From Parasporobacterium sp. (lineage in GTDB: Bacteria > Bacillota > Clostridia > Lachnospirales > Lachnospiraceae), in NCBI GenBank assembly GCA_017510065.1, contig JAFWOB010000114.1:1-64000 (forward strand): DNA of 64,000 nt, written 5' to 3'. Below the pieces are notes generated by a model. The model was given only the letters and a program-made list of their open reading frames with translations, was not told the origin of the DNA and did not search any database. The translations under genes and the position numbers were made by a program. Below are positions 1-8,315 of this stretch, in pieces; within the stretch, counting starts at the first letter, position 1, and each line of letters starts with the position of its first letter.

Positions 1-1
1 C

Positions 2-97
2 GATGATCAAAGAACAGCAGATACGATATCAAAACTGAAATCAAGATATATTTCAGTTTATAGATTTGTTCGGTATAACGAATTTTATCATAATTAA
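2..97 (+). CDS. possible C-terminal tail of an upstream gene (partial)
   Basis: An open frame enters the window at base 2 and ends at a TAA at 95-97, giving about 31 residues (it ends RFVRYNEFYHN). It is open to the left edge, so it may be the tail of a larger gene, but it matches no family I recognise and the length is within what chance gives in AT-rich DNA. The only support is position. Confidence 0.2.
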   Translation, partial: DDQRTADTISKLKSRYISVYRFVRYNEFYHN

Positions 98-127
98 TTC
101 AGCTTTACCATTGACATTCATAGCAAC

Positions 128-147
128 GTCTCCAGGCATGTGGAGAC
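128..147. promoter_or_regulatory. inverted repeat upstream of the YcaQ-like gene
   Basis: GTCTCC (128-133) and GGAGAC (142-147) form a 6 bp perfect inverted repeat with an 8 nt centre, 11 bases downstream of a TTGACA (111-116). The arrangement could be an operator near a promoter, but I cannot find a matching -10 box at 16-18 bp, so the promoter itself is not established. Confidence 0.25.
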
Positions 148-210
148 CGTATGTTTGATGTCTAAGAAAAGTGAACAAGACACCTGAAAAGGCTTGTCCG
201 AAAAACACAG

Positions 211-1440
211 ATGCTTACTATTTCAATACAACAAGCCAGACAGTTTATCCTCGTTAAACAAGGATTGATCGGTTCATATCGTTTTATTGGGAAAAATGGG
301 GCGTACAAGTATGTGCGTCAGGCCGGATGTATTCAGTTTGATCCGGTTGACGTGTGTGGAAAAAATGCCGAATTAACTTTGCAGTCACGGGTTAAAGGGT
401 TCAGGAAAGCCATGCTTCAGGAACTTCTTTATAAAGATCGCAAACTGGTAGATTATGCGGATAAAGAGCTGTCTATTTGGCCGACGGAAGACTGGCCGTA
501 TTTCTCTTCTTACAGAGATCGCAGCAAAGAACTTGGCAGATCCTTTGACGGGCTGGAAGAATTGAAGGCTAAGGCAATCGCTTATATAGAGGAGAACGGT
601 CCGGTCTGCAGTGATAAGATTCCCATTGAAGGAGAGATTTTCTGGCATTCTTCTATGCATTGGAGCGGGAACTGGCATAAAAAGTCGCAAGCCGCAAGGT
701 CAACTTTAGAACAGTTGTATACAGACGGAGAATTGATCATCCATCATAAAAATGGAAGCCGTAAATATTATGACATTGCTGCAAAGTATTTGCCAGTGTC
801 TGTTCTTACGGCACAGAATCCCTGCAGGAATGAAGATGAGTTCAATGAATGGCGGGTTTACAGGCGAATAGGAGCGGTAGGACTGCTCTGGGATAAAAAC
901 AGCCCGGCGTTTCTGGGTATAAATCTTAATGCAGAAAAACGTAAGAGGGTTCTTTCCAAGCTGGAGAATGAAGGGAAAATCTATCCGGTAACAGTGGAAG
1001 GAATAAAGAATTTATTTTATTTTTTATCTGAGGATACTGAACTGATGCAAAAGATAACTGACGGTCAGGCAGATCTGAAACCCCGAATGTCATTCATAGC
1101 TCCGCTTGATCCATTGTTATGGGATAAGGCGCTTATTCATACTTTATGGGATTTTCAGTATTCGTGGGAAATATATACGCCTGCTGCAAAGCGTAAATAT
1201 GGATACTACACACTGCCGATCCTTTATGGAGAAAGGTTTGTTGGGCGAATTGAAGCTGTTCCGGATCGCAAAAAAGGTATTCTTTCTGTAAGGGGACTAT
1301 GGTTAGAACCAGGCATACGACAAACAAAAAGACTAAACTCAGCACTTGATAAAACTATAATGAATTTTGGAAAATTCAATGACTGCGAATTTGTTGATAT
1401 GATGTATAACAAAAGTAGCAAAAAAGCAACCAATGTCTGA
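211..1440 (+). CDS. YcaQ/AlkZ-like winged-helix DNA glycosylase family protein
   Basis: 409 residues of the HTH_42 (former DUF1006) family, which includes the E. coli interstrand-crosslink glycosylase YcaQ and Streptomyces AlkZ. These enzymes remove bulky alkylated bases and unhook crosslinks. The N-terminal part carries I-QFD-PV at residues 41-46, which fits the Q-hydrophobic-D catalytic motif of the YcaQ branch rather than the QxQ of AlkZ. The rest shows the expected run of winged-helix segments and a conserved-looking centre (SFIAPLDPLLWDK near residue 295). Length is normal for the family. The ribosome binding site is weak (AAAAGG about 20 bp upstream), so the start could be slightly different. 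It is followed closely by a VOC protein, so a shared transcript for detoxification or repair is possible, but that is inference. Confidence 0.85.
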   Translation: MLTISIQQARQFILVKQGLIGSYRFIGKNGAYKYVRQAGCIQFDPVDVCGKNAELTLQSRVKGFRKAMLQELLYKDRKLVDYADKELSIWPTEDWPYFSSYRDRSKELGRSFDGLEELKAKAIAYIEENGPVCSDKIPIEGEIFWHSSMHWSGNWHKKSQAARSTLEQLYTDGELIIHHKNGSRKYYDIAAKYLPVSVLTAQNPCRNEDEFNEWRVYRRIGAVGLLWDKNSPAFLGINLNAEKRKRVLSKLENEGKIYPVTVEGIKNLFYFLSEDTELMQKITDGQADLKPRMSFIAPLDPLLWDKALIHTLWDFQYSWEIYTPAAKRKYGYYTLPILYGERFVGRIEAVPDRKKGILSVRGLWLEPGIRQTKRLNSALDKTIMNFGKFNDCEFVDMMYNKSSKKATNV

Positions 1441-1471
1441 ATAAACTATACTGCTTAAGGAGGAATCATTA

Positions 1472-1822
1472 GTGAAGCTGCTTCATGTAACAATCCAAAC
1501 AGACAAGTTTGAGGAAGAACTGGATTTTTATCAGAATATTGTAGGCCTTATCATTATCACAGATATGCGTCCTTTGGGACGGAATATGGTTTTTCTTGCT
1601 GATGCAAAGGGTGATACGGAGATTGAAATCATTGATAATCCAGAAGCAAATGACGCAGGAAATCAGAATCTGTCGATAGGATTCAGGACAGAGGATGTGC
1701 AAAAGAAGTTTGAGGATCTAAAAGCACAGGGTTTAGAAATATCTCCTATGATTCGGCCAGTACCAAATGTTGCATTCTTTTTTGTAAAGGATCCGGCAGG
1801 GGTAACCGTGCAGTTTATGTAA
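1472..1822 (+). CDS. VOC (glyoxalase/bleomycin resistance) family protein
   Basis: 116 residues with the beta-alpha-beta-beta-beta repeat of the vicinal oxygen chelate superfamily: it opens KLLHVTIQTDKFEEELDFYQ and closes FFFVKDPAGVTVQFM, both typical of single-domain glyoxalase-fold proteins that act as dimers on small molecules or sequester them. The start is GTG, chosen because a perfect AAGGAGG lies at 1457-1463 with 8 nt spacing. Metal ligands cannot be assigned with confidence. It lies 31 bp downstream of the YcaQ-like gene and is probably cotranscribed. The substrate is unknown. Confidence 0.85.
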   Translation: MKLLHVTIQTDKFEEELDFYQNIVGLIIITDMRPLGRNMVFLADAKGDTEIEIIDNPEANDAGNQNLSIGFRTEDVQKKFEDLKAQGLEISPMIRPVPNVAFFFVKDPAGVTVQFM

Positions 1823-1871
1823 GATAGCAAAGCTGCATTTGTAGTAAAACAAGGATCAGGAGGCAGGCAGC

Positions 1872-2093
1872 ATGAAGGATATAGGCGTTTGTGTATATAT
1901 TTCATATGATTCCATAGAAACAGCGAGGATTATCAGACTTCTTGAGTCAGCTGGGATTCCTGCATACATAAAAGAAGATGGACCAGGTGAGTTATTTCGA
2001 CTATATTCCGGTCATTCTTATTCTCCTACCAGGATCTTTGTTCCGGAGTCCGCACAAGAGGACGCACGGATATTACTTGAGGAATTAGAATAG
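1872..2093 (+). CDS. DUF2007-type putative signal-transducing protein
   Basis: 73 residues, resembling the small DUF2007 family: an alpha/beta fold with an opening strand and a helix annotated by the pattern SIETARIIRLLESAGIPAYI, and a closing IFVPESAQEDARILLEELE. Such proteins are often described as putative signal transducers, but no biochemical role is established. A good AGGAGG lies about 10 bp upstream of the ATG. The gene follows the VOC protein by 49 bp and probably belongs to the same transcript. Confidence 0.75.
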   Translation: MKDIGVCVYISYDSIETARIIRLLESAGIPAYIKEDGPGELFRLYSGHSYSPTRIFVPESAQEDARILLEELE

Positions 2094-2658
2094 TAATATA
2101 ATATTTATTAATGTTATTAAACACGATAAAAAGGATTCTGATTATGGATATCTGAATGCTTTAAAAAGAATTTTTGTTATCGAGGACTCCCCGGCATGGA
2201 GTCCTAACCTGCGTTCAAAGACAGCGATCCGCACATCAGATACAAGATATTTTGTTGACCCTTCGGTTGCGGCGGCAGCGCTTGGAATTGGCCCCGTGGA
2301 TCTGGTCAATGACTTGGAACTTATGGGATTGATGTTTGAAAACCTGTGCGTCAGGGATCTCAGAATATATGCAGATGCGTTGGATGGCAGTGTATATCAC
2401 TACAGAGATAAAACAGGTCTTGAGTGTGATGCCATAATTCATTTGAGAAACGGCAGATATGGATTGATTGAAGTGAAACTGGGGGGAGACAAGCTGATCA
2501 ACGAGGGTGCTGAGAGCCTTAAGAAACTGGCAGATAAAATTGATACAGGAAAAATGCGTGAACCGGCATTTATGATGGTTTTATGCGGAGTGGCTCCATT
2601 TGCCTATAAACGAGAAGATGGAGTCTATGTTGTTCCAGTTACATGTCTGAAAGACTGA
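2089..2658 (+). pseudogene. remnant of an AAA ATPase with DUF4143 domain (C-terminal part only)
   Basis: From 2089 the frame is open without any convincing start and translates through LNALKRIFVIEDSPAWSP, SDTRYFVDPSVAAAALGI, ELMGLMFENLCVRDLRIYA and GLECDAIIHLRNGRYGLIEVKLGG. This is the C-terminal DUF4143 half of the common ATPase/DUF4143 family (usually about 400 residues), ending in its nuclease-like DxExK-style segment. The N-terminal P-loop ATPase half is absent; upstream sequence is the end of the DUF2007 gene. A GTG at 2296 would give a 120-residue product, but it lacks the context of a real start. I read it as a decayed, 5'-truncated gene. Confidence 0.75.
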
Positions 2659-2711
2659 AAGGGTTGTATCCGAAAGCAACGATAAGGATAGAGATATCCG
2701 GAAATAATTCA

Positions 2712-3746
2712 ATGGAGAAAATGGTAAAAACAATTGAAATCGTCAGTCTCTCAAGCGGGACCATCGGCGAATCGTTCGTAGCGCATGAACTTCAGATCGG
2801 TGTCGAGCGCTTAAAAGCCATGGGACTTCAGGTGAAATTTTCCGGGCATGCCCTTAAGGGAATCGATTATATAAAAAATCACCCGAAGGACAGAGCTTCG
2901 GATCTGCTGGAGGCATATGCAGATCCTGAGGTGGATATGATCTTATGCGCGATCGGCGGTGATGATACCTATCGTCTGCTACCGTATCTGTTTGATCATG
3001 ATGAATTGAAAAAAGTTATGAATGATAAAGTGTTTCTTGGTTTTTCCGATACTACCATGAATCATTTTATGCTTCATAAACTGGGCGTACGAACATTTTA
3101 CGGGCAGTCTTTTCTTGCGGATGTTTGCGAGCTTGAGAAGGATATGCTTCCCTACAGCAGGAAGTACTTTGAAGAATTGATCTCTACGGGAACTATAAGG
3201 GAAATCCGCCCAAGCGATGTCTGGTATGAGGAACGGAAGGCGTTTGATGAGAGTCAGATCGGCGTTCCAAGGATATCCCACAAAAATAACGGCTTCAGTT
3301 TGCTTCAGGGATCTCCTGTATTTTACGGCAGGATACTTGGAGGCTGTATCGATTCAATCTATGATATCTTCAACAATGAACGCTATAAGGATAGTGTCGA
3401 CCTTTGTGAAAAACATGGTCTATTCCCCTCATTAGACGATTGGCAGGGACGTATCTTGCTTCTTGAGACGAGCGAGGAAAAACCAACCCCTGAAGAATAT
3501 GAGAAAATGCTTCGCGTGTTAATGGAATATGGACTTTTTGAAGTGATATCCGGAGTACTGGTAGGAAAGCCGATGGATGAAACATATTCTGATGAATACC
3601 AGAAGCTCCTTGTCAGTGTTATCGACAGGCCGGAACTTCCGATCCTGTATAATATCAATGTCGGACATGCTGCTCCCCGCTGCATTATTCCCTTTGGAAT
3701 AAATGCGCGGGTCGATGCTGAAAAACAGGTCATATCGTTTGAATGA
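2712..3746 (+). CDS. S66 family peptidase (LD-carboxypeptidase / MccF-like)
   Basis: About 344 residues of peptidase family S66, serine peptidases that trim the L,D bond of murein peptides or, in the MccF branch, cleave microcin-type nucleotide-peptide conjugates. Visible landmarks are IGGDDTYRLLPYL (the substrate loop seen in MccF-like members), the FSDTT segment carrying the catalytic serine, LGGCIDSI, and NVGHAAPRCIIPFG near the C-terminus with the catalytic histidine. The open frame extends back to 2643, overlapping the DUF4143 remnant, but homology starts at KTIEIVSLSSGT, so ATG 2712 (or 2721) is preferred; the ribosome binding site is weak for either. The GGDD loop points to the MccF-like side of the family rather than classical LdcA. 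Confidence 0.85.
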   Translation: MEKMVKTIEIVSLSSGTIGESFVAHELQIGVERLKAMGLQVKFSGHALKGIDYIKNHPKDRASDLLEAYADPEVDMILCAIGGDDTYRLLPYLFDHDELKKVMNDKVFLGFSDTTMNHFMLHKLGVRTFYGQSFLADVCELEKDMLPYSRKYFEELISTGTIREIRPSDVWYEERKAFDESQIGVPRISHKNNGFSLLQGSPVFYGRILGGCIDSIYDIFNNERYKDSVDLCEKHGLFPSLDDWQGRILLLETSEEKPTPEEYEKMLRVLMEYGLFEVISGVLVGKPMDETYSDEYQKLLVSVIDRPELPILYNINVGHAAPRCIIPFGINARVDAEKQVISFE

Positions 3747-3824
3747 TCAGTGGTAATAATAAGAAAACTTCATCTCAATACCCTATAGACCGAAAGATGC
3801 TGAACTTAACAGGAGGTATTCTGT

Positions 3825-3983
3825 ATGGAAATGGATTATCAGAAATTCAAATTGTTTTATGACAGGCCTGAAGCCAGTAAATGCCTGTTATGCTACGATC
3901 CGGAATGCATAAAAGCATGTCCGCAGAATGCAAAAGTAGGAGATATCCTCAGAACGAGGGAGCAGACCTGGTCAATTGTTTGA
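3825..3983 (+). pseudogene. N-terminal fragment of dihydropyrimidine dehydrogenase-type iron-sulfur protein
   Basis: A 52-codon frame behind a perfect AGGAGG (3811-3816). It reads FKLFYDRPEASKCLLCYD, then PECIKACPQNAKVGDILRTR, the cysteine-rich N-terminus of PreT/PreA and GltD-like flavoprotein iron-sulfur subunits (the CxxCxxxxCxxxCP cluster-binding pattern). It then runs out of homology and stops at 3981-3983. The full family is several hundred residues, so this is a 3'-truncated remnant that kept its translation signal. Any product would be a short Cys-rich peptide. Confidence 0.65.
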
Positions 3984-4100
3984 ATGCTTTTTGTCCTGGG
4001 CGATGAATGCACGAACCTGCTGCAGCCGCTCTACGTCATTCCTGCCCATGATCCTCTGAAGCAATCGAGATGATTTCCAACTCACAAAACAAGAAGTTGA
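3972..4100 (-). pseudogene. possible short gene remnant, unknown family
   Basis: A 42-codon minus-strand frame bounded by stops at 4101-4103 and 3972-3974. It includes RLLQRIMGRNDVERLQQVRA followed by FIAQDKKHSNN, which has the amphipathic, charged look of a real protein C-terminus rather than a chance frame. It overlaps the end of the PreT-like fragment, so the junction near 3975 may be a rearrangement point. I cannot name the family. Confidence 0.2.
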
Positions 4101-4106
4101 TTAGAA

Positions 4107-4135
4107 TTGAATAGCCTTTTTATGAATGGTACAAT
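4107..4135 (+). promoter_or_regulatory. SigA-type promoter for the first hybrid kinase
   Basis: TTGAAT (4107-4112) and TACAAT (4130-4135) are separated by exactly 17 bp, 61 bp upstream of the kinase start. The match to the housekeeping consensus is good at both boxes. Confidence 0.6.
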
Positions 4136-4196
4136 CAAGATACTCCATAAAAATATGTAGTTTTGTAGACGCATAATTGAAAAAACAGGGGGTATT

Positions 4197-5672
4197 ATGA
4201 AGGACGTTTTCCTTTATCTGATGATATTCGCCGGCAGTGCGCTGATGGCTTACAATATATACGGCTATCTGTGTTTTTCCAGAGACGTCCGGAAACACGG
4301 AAACTGGGATCGGGAACAAAGGCTTTTTCAGATTCCTATCCTGCTGCTGATCCTGTTTTTTATTGGATATCTGATCGTCGGTTTTTTCGGGAAACCGGAT
4401 CTCATCATGGCGGGCATCCTTTTTGGGGGAAGCGTTTTCGTATTTGTCATGCTTCTTCTCATCCGCCGTACATTTGACAGGATTCAGGAAAATGAGCAAC
4501 TTGAAGTGAGGCTGTCTGCCGCGGAAGAGGCCAGTAAAGCGAAAACATTCTTCCTGTCCAATATGTCCCATGACATTCGTACACCGTTGAATGCCATAAT
4601 CGGATATACCACGCTGGCCAATCAGGAGGGTGTTTCCTATGAGGACAAAAGCGAGTATATCGACAAAATCGAAACGGCTGGCCGTCAGCTTCTGGAAATT
4701 GTGAACGATGTGCTGGACATGAGCCGCATTGAAAGCGGGAAATTCAGCCTCGAACGAACCTGTGTGAATCTGGAAAACTGTGTACAGGAAGTGTCCGATC
4801 TGGTCAGGATTCAGCTGGAAGCAAAAAAGATCGACCTATCCGTATCCTGTGATGTTTCCCATGAATGGGTGCTGTGTGATAAGGCTATGCTGGATCGCGC
4901 TTTAATGAATCTACTATGTAATGCCGGAAAGTTTACGGAAGAAAACGGCAGTGTATCCCTGCAGCTGAAGGAGCTTGCCGGAAGTAATGAGAGCGGCAGT
5001 TATGAAATCCGCATAAAAGATACAGGCATCGGTATGAGCCCGGAATTTGCCGAGCGTCTGTTCGTTCCCTTTGAACGTGAACGAACCTCGACGGTCAGCA
5101 GGACCCAGGGAACGGGGCTTGGATTGGCGATCACAAAAAGTATTGTTGATATGATGGGCGGCAATATAACTGTCTGGACTGAGAAAGGCAAAGGAACGGA
5201 GTTTACGATTACCGTCGACTTTCCCCTGGCGGAACCACAGGAAGAAATCTGCTCCAATGAGGAAGAGGAGCTCTCATTTGACGGAATGCGCGCACTGCTG
5301 GTCGAAGACAATATGATCAACATGGAAATTGCGCAGATGCTGCTTGAGCAGGCGGGATTTTTAATCGAAACGGCGGAGAATGGTAAAATTGCCCTGGAGA
5401 TGACAGCAGCGTCCGAGCCGGGTTACTATGATGTGATCCTGATGGATATACAAATGCCGGTTATGGATGGATATATGGCTGCGCAGGCAATCCGCAGCCT
5501 TCCTGACACAAGACTCGCCGGTATTCCGATCATCGCCATGACGGCCAATGCGTTTCAGGAGGATATCAAGAAAGCCGAGGATGCCGGGATGAACGGGCAT
5601 ATCGCAAAGCCTTTGGATGTCCCAAATATGAAAGCGACTTTGCAGAAGGTACTGAAGAACGCATCAAGATAG
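4197..5672 (+). CDS. hybrid sensor histidine kinase (3 TM, HisKA, HATPase, REC)
   Basis: 491 residues. The N-terminus has three predicted membrane helices (about 4-24, 43-63 and 70-90) with almost no extracytoplasmic loop, so it senses within the membrane or through a partner. A short coiled linker leads to HisKA with the H-box SHDIRTPLNAIIG (His near 125), then a HATPase_c domain (DTGIGMS, GTGLGLAI boxes) and a C-terminal receiver with phospho-acceptor Asp near 417 in VILMDIQMPVMDG and KPLD near the end. There is no output domain, so phosphate must pass to another receiver. ATG 4197 follows GGGGG at 4187-4191. It has its own promoter and precedes a second hybrid kinase, with which it shares receiver style; they may form one relay. 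Ligand unknown. Confidence 0.92.
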   Translation: MKDVFLYLMIFAGSALMAYNIYGYLCFSRDVRKHGNWDREQRLFQIPILLLILFFIGYLIVGFFGKPDLIMAGILFGGSVFVFVMLLLIRRTFDRIQENEQLEVRLSAAEEASKAKTFFLSNMSHDIRTPLNAIIGYTTLANQEGVSYEDKSEYIDKIETAGRQLLEIVNDVLDMSRIESGKFSLERTCVNLENCVQEVSDLVRIQLEAKKIDLSVSCDVSHEWVLCDKAMLDRALMNLLCNAGKFTEENGSVSLQLKELAGSNESGSYEIRIKDTGIGMSPEFAERLFVPFERERTSTVSRTQGTGLGLAITKSIVDMMGGNITVWTEKGKGTEFTITVDFPLAEPQEEICSNEEEELSFDGMRALLVEDNMINMEIAQMLLEQAGFLIETAENGKIALEMTAASEPGYYDVILMDIQMPVMDGYMAAQAIRSLPDTRLAGIPIIAMTANAFQEDIKKAEDAGMNGHIAKPLDVPNMKATLQKVLKNASR

Positions 5673-5675
5673 ACA

Positions 5676-5704
5676 TTGAGTTTTCTATGTCCTTTATATA
5701 TAAT
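5676..5704 (+). promoter_or_regulatory. SigA-type promoter for kinase 2 and its binding protein
   Basis: TTGAGT (5676-5681) and TATAAT (5699-5704) with a 17 bp spacer lie just after the stop of the first kinase and 65 bp before the second kinase start, so the kinase/binding-protein pair can be expressed separately from kinase 1. Confidence 0.65.
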
Positions 5705-5768
5705 AATCAGGTAAAATCTGTATGTATTGATATTCCCTTTTAGTTTTCTGCATGGAGGAATTGTTGAA

Positions 5769-8315
5769 ATGAGCCGACTGAAGACATCATGGATCGTCAT
5801 CGCGAATGTAGCCCTGATGTGCGCCATCCTGGCTTTCGTTGTGCTGTATTCCAACTTTGAGAGAAAAGAAAACTACCAGCATCAGGTGGAACATTTTGTC
5901 AACTCCACGATTGCAATGGAACGGGTGACGGGAAACTACCTGGAGGGGGAACAGGGAATCTGCGACAACTGGGCACAGTACATTAACAGCCAGGATATGA
6001 CGCTGAAAGAAGCGGCAGAATATGTCAGGGCAACTCATGCGAAGGGCACTACGTCTGCCCACCTGATCGATATGGAAACCCTGACAGGTTATTCGTCGCG
6101 GCCGAAGCCGAACACCGAGGATGATTATGATGTTTCCTATACGCGGATGGATCTGATCGGGGACGGATCCTGGATCGCGGATCTCGGCGAGGCGATCAAT
6201 ATCACCCGGACATTTACAAATCCCCTCAACGGGGAACAATCTCTGGCTTTCTGTAACCGGATCACGGTACGGGATCCGGAAAACGGAAATAAAAGGCAGG
6301 CTTATCTGCTGCGCATTGTTCCTACTTCCAAACTGGAGGAAAAGTGGGTTTTCCCCCAGGAAGAGTATGAAAACGAAGATTTTTCCATTATCGACACGGA
6401 CAGCAACTATGTCATCCGTGGACGGTCTTTTAAAAACGCCAGCTTTTTCGAATTCTATAAATCCTATAATCAGCCGGGGATCTCGGCACAGCAGCTGCTG
6501 TTTGAAGACATTCTGTCTGAAACAGGCTCTTTTACCATGATGGATTCAAAGGGCAGGGAATGCGTTGTAGCATATACTCCCCTTACTTCCACGAAAGGAT
6601 GGGTGCTGCTGAGTTCCACACTGGTCAGTGATCTGAACGCGGACACGCAGAACTGGATGTTGATCGGGGTCATAACCTTCGGATTGCTGCTTCTGCTGGT
6701 GATGGATTTTCTGTATATGAATTCCATCAATAAAAGGCTCCGGGTCATGGCAAGAGAAGCGGAAGCTGCCAACAAGGCAAAAACCGATTTTCTCTCTACG
6801 ATGTCTCACGATATCCGTACCCCGATGAATGCGATCATTGGCTTAACCGCTATTGCTGAAAAAAAACTGGATGACCGGGAAGCCATAGCAGAAAACCTGA
6901 GAAAGATCAGTCTCGCCGGCAACCATTTGCTGACGCTGATCAATGATATTCTGGATATTTCCAAGGTGGAGAGCGGAAAACTCAACCTGAGTCCGCTGAC
7001 TTTCTCCATTGTAGAAACCGTGCAGAACCTGATGAACCTGTCTCAGCCCATGGTCAAGGAGAAAAACATTGATTTCAGTTTCCGTATTAACCGGATGGAA
7101 AAGGAATATTTATATGCAGATCAGCTGCGGCTGAATCAGATCTACATCAATATTCTTTCCAACGCCATTAAATATACGATGCCGGGCGGAAGCGTGTCCG
7201 TGGATCTGCGGGAGGAAGAAAGTGAAAGGGAAGGATGCATTAAGCTGATCTATTGTGTTGCGGATACCGGCATCGGAATGAGTCCTGAATTTCTGGAAAA
7301 GATGTATCAGCCTTTTTCCCGGCAGACAGACAGCCGGGTCAACAGCATTCAGGGAACAGGGCTTGGACTTGCGATCACCAAGCAGATGGTAGAACTGATG
7401 GACGGGACGATCGAATGCCAGAGCGAGCTGGGAAAAGGAACAACTTTCACCATTACGCTGGATCTTCCCATTGCTGAAAAGCAGCTGGAGGAGATGCGGT
7501 TCGATGATGTTGATGTCCTGATCGCGGACGATGACCCGATCCTGCTGGAAACCGCAGTAGATACGCTGGAATCGATGGGAATCAACGCGGAACAGGCGCA
7601 GAGCGGAATGGAAGCGTTGGAAAAGACCCGACGTCGGCATGAAGCCGGAAAGGATTACAACGTGATCATTCTGGACTGGAGGATGCCGGATATGAATGGT
7701 ATCGAGGCGATCAGGCACATCCGGGAAGAAGTCGATGTTCCAATCCCTATCCTGCTGACCTCCGCTTATGACTGGTCCGACATCGAAGATACAGCGAAAG
7801 AAGCAGGGGCGAACGGATTCATCAGCAAACCGCTGTTCCGTTCCAGACTGTATGAGAAGATCCATGAACTGCTCGGGACGGAAGCAAAGACTTTGGAGCC
7901 GGAGGATGACTATTCCGATCTGGCCGGAATGAATATCCTGATCGCGGAAGACAACGACATTAACTGGGAGATCATCTCCACCATGCTGGAAATGTTCGGC
8001 ATCACGTCAGAACGGGCTGAAAACGGACGGATCTGTGTAGATAAAATGGCACAGGCCAAGGAAGGACTTTATGATCTGATCTTTATGGATATTCAGATGC
8101 CGGAAATGAACGGCCTGGATGCAACGCGGAATATACGTAAACTGGAAAACAAATGGGCTGCCACCATTCCCATCATCGCCATGACCGCTGATGCTTTCTC
8201 TGAAAACGTGGCGGAATGTCTGGAGACGGGCATGAACGGACATATACCAAAACCAGTTGACATGAAACTTGTCATTAAAGAAATTCGCAGAATCAAGGAG
8301 GAAAAGAAAAAATGA
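5769..8315 (+). CDS. hybrid sensor histidine kinase with Cache-like sensor and two receivers
   Basis: 848 residues from ATG 5769, chosen because GGAGG at 5755-5759 fits it and because it puts a signal-anchor helix (about 8-30) at the N-terminus; the open frame runs back to 5727. A large extracytoplasmic sensor (about 31-290, with Cache-like features such as LVSSTLVSDLN-type strand near its end) is followed by a second membrane helix (about 295-316), HisKA with SHDIRTPMNAIIG (His near 347), HATPase_c, then two receivers: REC1 with Asp near 635 in VIILDWRMPDMNG and REC2 with Asp near 774 in LIFMDIQMPEMNG. No DNA-binding output is present. The stop overlaps the start of the downstream solute-binding protein by 4 nt, so the two are translated together; the binding protein is a likely co-sensor. 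Confidence 0.92.
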   Translation: MSRLKTSWIVIANVALMCAILAFVVLYSNFERKENYQHQVEHFVNSTIAMERVTGNYLEGEQGICDNWAQYINSQDMTLKEAAEYVRATHAKGTTSAHLIDMETLTGYSSRPKPNTEDDYDVSYTRMDLIGDGSWIADLGEAINITRTFTNPLNGEQSLAFCNRITVRDPENGNKRQAYLLRIVPTSKLEEKWVFPQEEYENEDFSIIDTDSNYVIRGRSFKNASFFEFYKSYNQPGISAQQLLFEDILSETGSFTMMDSKGRECVVAYTPLTSTKGWVLLSSTLVSDLNADTQNWMLIGVITFGLLLLLVMDFLYMNSINKRLRVMAREAEAANKAKTDFLSTMSHDIRTPMNAIIGLTAIAEKKLDDREAIAENLRKISLAGNHLLTLINDILDISKVESGKLNLSPLTFSIVETVQNLMNLSQPMVKEKNIDFSFRINRMEKEYLYADQLRLNQIYINILSNAIKYTMPGGSVSVDLREEESEREGCIKLIYCVADTGIGMSPEFLEKMYQPFSRQTDSRVNSIQGTGLGLAITKQMVELMDGTIECQSELGKGTTFTITLDLPIAEKQLEEMRFDDVDVLIADDDPILLETAVDTLESMGINAEQAQSGMEALEKTRRRHEAGKDYNVIILDWRMPDMNGIEAIRHIREEVDVPIPILLTSAYDWSDIEDTAKEAGANGFISKPLFRSRLYEKIHELLGTEAKTLEPEDDYSDLAGMNILIAEDNDINWEIISTMLEMFGITSERAENGRICVDKMAQAKEGLYDLIFMDIQMPEMNGLDATRNIRKLENKWAATIPIIAMTADAFSENVAECLETGMNGHIPKPVDMKLVIKEIRRIKEEKKK

